Origin: Robiginitomaculum sp.
GTDB lineage: Bacteria; Pseudomonadota; Alphaproteobacteria; Caulobacterales; Maricaulaceae
Length of the DNA stretch: 64,000 nt
Reading direction: 5' to 3'
Assembly: GCA_021776565.1 (NCBI GenBank)
Contig: JAJFFQ010000058.1
Coordinates: 48,942-112,941 of the forward strand
The notes below the pieces were generated by a model. It did not search any database, was not told the origin of the DNA, and was given only the letters and a program-made list of their open reading frames with translations. Position 1 is the stretch's first letter. Each line of letters starts with the position of its first letter. A program made the position numbers and the translations under genes. Shown here piece after piece: positions 62,081 to 64,000 of the stretch.

Positions 62081-63753
62081 TGACTATGCCCACCTGCACT
62101 ATTTGTCGGCAGATTAGCATATACATCTATGCCTGCGGTTTTAAAAACATCGATCGCGTCATCAAGAAAGTGGGTATAATGTTGCCAATGCCCTATGGCT
62201 GACTTGTAAATGGGTTGACGCACCTGACTTAGACTGGCTGTGTCTACCGGGCTTTTATTTTTGTAAAACCTGAGGCAGTTTTCTTCCCATTCCAAATTCA
62301 AAAAACCCAGTATGTGCCTGACCTGCGGCCCTGTGTCATTGACCAGGTCTTCATAATGGACATCGAGAATTTTTCCAGGCAAGCGGTCATGCCAATATCT
62401 CATAAGAGTTTGATATTGAACATAATATTCAGCACATTCCTGTAATGTGTATGAATAATGATAAAACCCTAGAGTAAAAAGCTGCTTGAAATTACCAAAT
62501 ACCGTGTCCATTGGATTTCTGATTGTGTGGATAAATCGTGCATGAGGTAAAGCTTCAGCAATCAAGCCCAGATCCATGAAGTTCATTGGGTATTTATCGG
62601 TAAAATATCGGCCAGAAAAATCTGTAGGTGATGCAGAATTTATATAAGAAGCACCCAGCGCGGCAAAATCTATCACACGCTCAGATTGTTGATAAAAATG
62701 TGTATGGAAACCGTCGCCACCACCAAACCCGGTTACAACCTTCATCGACTCTTTAAAACATCCAAGTTCTCCCATGGAGGTCACTAGTGAATGACTGCTT
62801 AGAATGCGATCAATCAAGGTGCTGCCCGTGCGTGGCATTCCAAGAATAAAAAGGGGGCGGGGTTGTTCTGACTGTTTCAACTTCTCTTTCGGTTTAATTA
62901 AATCTTGCTTTTCACGCTGCTGTAACGGGTGTTCAAAATATTTTTTTGTTATTTCAAATGCAGCGATAACTGCCTTGGTGCTGTAGGGCATTTTTGGTCG
63001 CATAGCCGTGGCACCCGCGTTAAAGAGCTGAAAAGCGTTATCAAACTCACCAATATCTTCATAGGTTTTACCCAGAGCATATGCGGCTGTGACATATTCT
63101 TCGGAATTTTCATCAAACGTCGGCAACATTTCCTGTGCCAATGTTATGCAATTGTCGTTGGATGTTTGCTTGTTTACTGACGATAATAAACGTAGGGCAT
63201 TTGCTGAGTTTGATTTGATCCTTATCGCCTGGTGATACAGATCAGTAGCCTGGCTCATATTACCTCTTTTCTGACATGCATAACCCAGATTTATCAGGTA
63301 TTTACAATTTTCTGGATCACGGTCTAGCAATTCCTGATATAACCGCTCTGCCAGTTCATACTGGTGAATTTCCTGTGCTCCATGGGCAATCTCTGCCTTG
63401 GCTTCCTCAGTCAGAGGATCAATTTCCAGAAGCCGCTTAATAATAACTGCAGCAGGTTTTCTGTTATACGCCGTCAAATGACACTTAAGCAGCAGTAATA
63501 AGAGCGTTAGCCGATCCCCGCCCGCTTTGAGTGCATTTTCCGTTGCCCGCGCAGCGATAGTGCCGCAACCAAGTTGCAACAGCAAATTGGCTTGTAAATG
63601 AAATACTTCTGCCGTGTGTACACCGCCATCAATCAACTTATGTAGATGGTCGAGTGCCTCGAACGGGCTATTTTCGCATAATTCTTTTGCCTGCCGAAAT
63701 AATCGGTTTTGTCGCAATGGGCCAAGTTTGTGATGGACGGATGTCATTCTCAT
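62077..63753 (-). CDS. TPR-repeat sulfotransferase
   Basis: This 558-residue protein has TPR-like helix pairs over about 25-250 (for example QYELAERLYQELLDRDPENCKYLINLGYACQKRGNMSQATDLYHQAI) and a sulfotransferase domain over about 298-540. The PAPS loop is FILGMPRTGSTLIDRIL (P-loop near 305-314) and the 3'-phosphate site is IHTIRNPMDTVFGNF. The TPR part probably recognises protein partners. Such fusions are frequent in marine alphaproteobacteria, often near TonB-dependent receptor genes. ATG 63753 and ATG 63747 are both possible. It leads the five-gene run. Confidence 0.9.
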   Translation of the reverse strand: MRMTSVHHKLGPLRQNRLFRQAKELCENSPFEALDHLHKLIDGGVHTAEVFHLQANLLLQLGCGTIAARATENALKAGGDRLTLLLLLLKCHLTAYNRKPAAVIIKRLLEIDPLTEEAKAEIAHGAQEIHQYELAERLYQELLDRDPENCKYLINLGYACQKRGNMSQATDLYHQAIRIKSNSANALRLLSSVNKQTSNDNCITLAQEMLPTFDENSEEYVTAAYALGKTYEDIGEFDNAFQLFNAGATAMRPKMPYSTKAVIAAFEITKKYFEHPLQQREKQDLIKPKEKLKQSEQPRPLFILGMPRTGSTLIDRILSSHSLVTSMGELGCFKESMKVVTGFGGGDGFHTHFYQQSERVIDFAALGASYINSASPTDFSGRYFTDKYPMNFMDLGLIAEALPHARFIHTIRNPMDTVFGNFKQLFTLGFYHYSYTLQECAEYYVQYQTLMRYWHDRLPGKILDVHYEDLVNDTGPQVRHILGFLNLEWEENCLRFYKNKSPVDTASLSQVRQPIYKSAIGHWQHYTHFLDDAIDVFKTAGIDVYANLPTNSAGGHSQ

Positions 63754-64000
63754 ATCGGATCAGAAAGCAGTGCAGAGCCACATTTTCCCATTGTGTACGT
63801 TCTAGGGTTCAAACTCATTCAAATGGTTTAATTTCATGCTTTTAAGGGATGCTGAATGGAGAAAGTCAATGCAGCAAAGGCTAACTGCCTTTGCAAGGCT
63901 GGGTTTCGACAGACAGCTTCTCATAAAAGCACCTGTAAGGCGAGGTCTCTTTTTCGCTTAAAGGCGTCAAAAGGTCTTGAAAATACACCATATTTCCTGC
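63754..64000. other. Right-edge stretch, upstream region of the TPR-sulfotransferase run
   Basis: No gene is supported. The minus strand is open from the edge to a stop at 63881 (about 40 codons) with no recognisable product; its stop lies in an 8-bp perfect hairpin, GCAAAGGC-TAACT-GCCTTTGC (63874-63894). A promoter-like TTGACT with a TTAAAA about 18 bp later on the minus strand (around 63870-63840) precedes the run. A neighbouring gene may end just outside. Confidence 0.4.

Noticed and set aside
63881..64000. Partial gene entering from the right on the minus strand
   Set aside because: About 40 open codons with no recognisable motif and a stop within a hairpin; too little to call.

Overview
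The window looks like chromosomal DNA of a free-living, probably marine or aquatic alphaproteobacterium, perhaps of the Caulobacterales / Hyphomonadaceae / Parvularculales kind. The evidence is: an F0 operon split from F1 with two b-type subunits (atpI-atpB-atpE-b'-b); the DUF721 - DsbA - smc order; the Suv3-like helicase - ferredoxin - CarD neighbourhood; a DUF4175 (TIGR02302-type) protein; TadE-type pseudopilins; and TPR-sulfotransferase genes. This placement rests on gene content only; no rRNA is present. No CRISPR array, transposase or prophage was found.

Layout: 1-605 holds the 5' part of a GIY-YIG nuclease gene that runs off the left edge, followed by two dispersed intergenic repeats. 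993-8131 is repair and redox housekeeping: a free-methionine sulfoxide reductase, mutY, DUF721, two tandem DsbA-like lipoproteins and smc. 8183-10824 is the F0 ATP synthase operon. 10836-13356 has a small membrane protein, a nitroreductase, a TetR regulator and a 0.78-kb gap rich in repeats with a possible structured RNA. 13357-21177 has an O-antigen ligase-like protein, a three-gene membrane/regulator unit with two matching operator-promoters, a DoxX-NDH-2 fusion, and a TetR-TPR-membrane operon with palindromic operators. 21337-25820 has DUF4175, glyoxalase I, a membrane protein and an AraC-Ogt protein.

25946-33221 is a sugar-nucleotide block: a WecG/TagA-type glycosyltransferase, a clear UDP-sulfoquinovose synthase (SqdB/SQD1), galU, glmM, ugd and phosphoglucomutase. 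Together these make glucose-1-P, UDP-glucose, UDP-glucuronate, the UDP-GlcNAc precursor and UDP-sulfoquinovose. 33355-44400 carries a UbiH-type hydroxylase, YjdM, an SNase-like protein, carD, ferredoxin, a TerB-like protein, the helicase, rpmB, two amidohydrolases and DUF2461. 44562-56980 has purD, xseA, the ubiX-rfbC-rfbD unit, a hybrid histidine kinase, a tightly overlapping amn-phosphatase-pabB-pabC operon and two TadE-like genes.

After tRNA-Ser(CGA) at 57193-57282 the sequence looks more A/T-rich by eye. It encodes a five-gene minus-strand run: a chitobiase-like GH20 lipoprotein, a sulfotransferase, a divergent SecB, an Asp/Asn beta-hydroxylase-like protein and a TPR-sulfotransferase. This is the most accessory-looking and least explained part of the window. 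Other points worth following are the sulfoquinovose synthase in the sugar block, the paired operators around 14.8 and 15.5 kb, and the alternative RNA stems at 13.05-13.2 kb. Base composition, homology and RNA folding were judged by reading only; nothing was computed.
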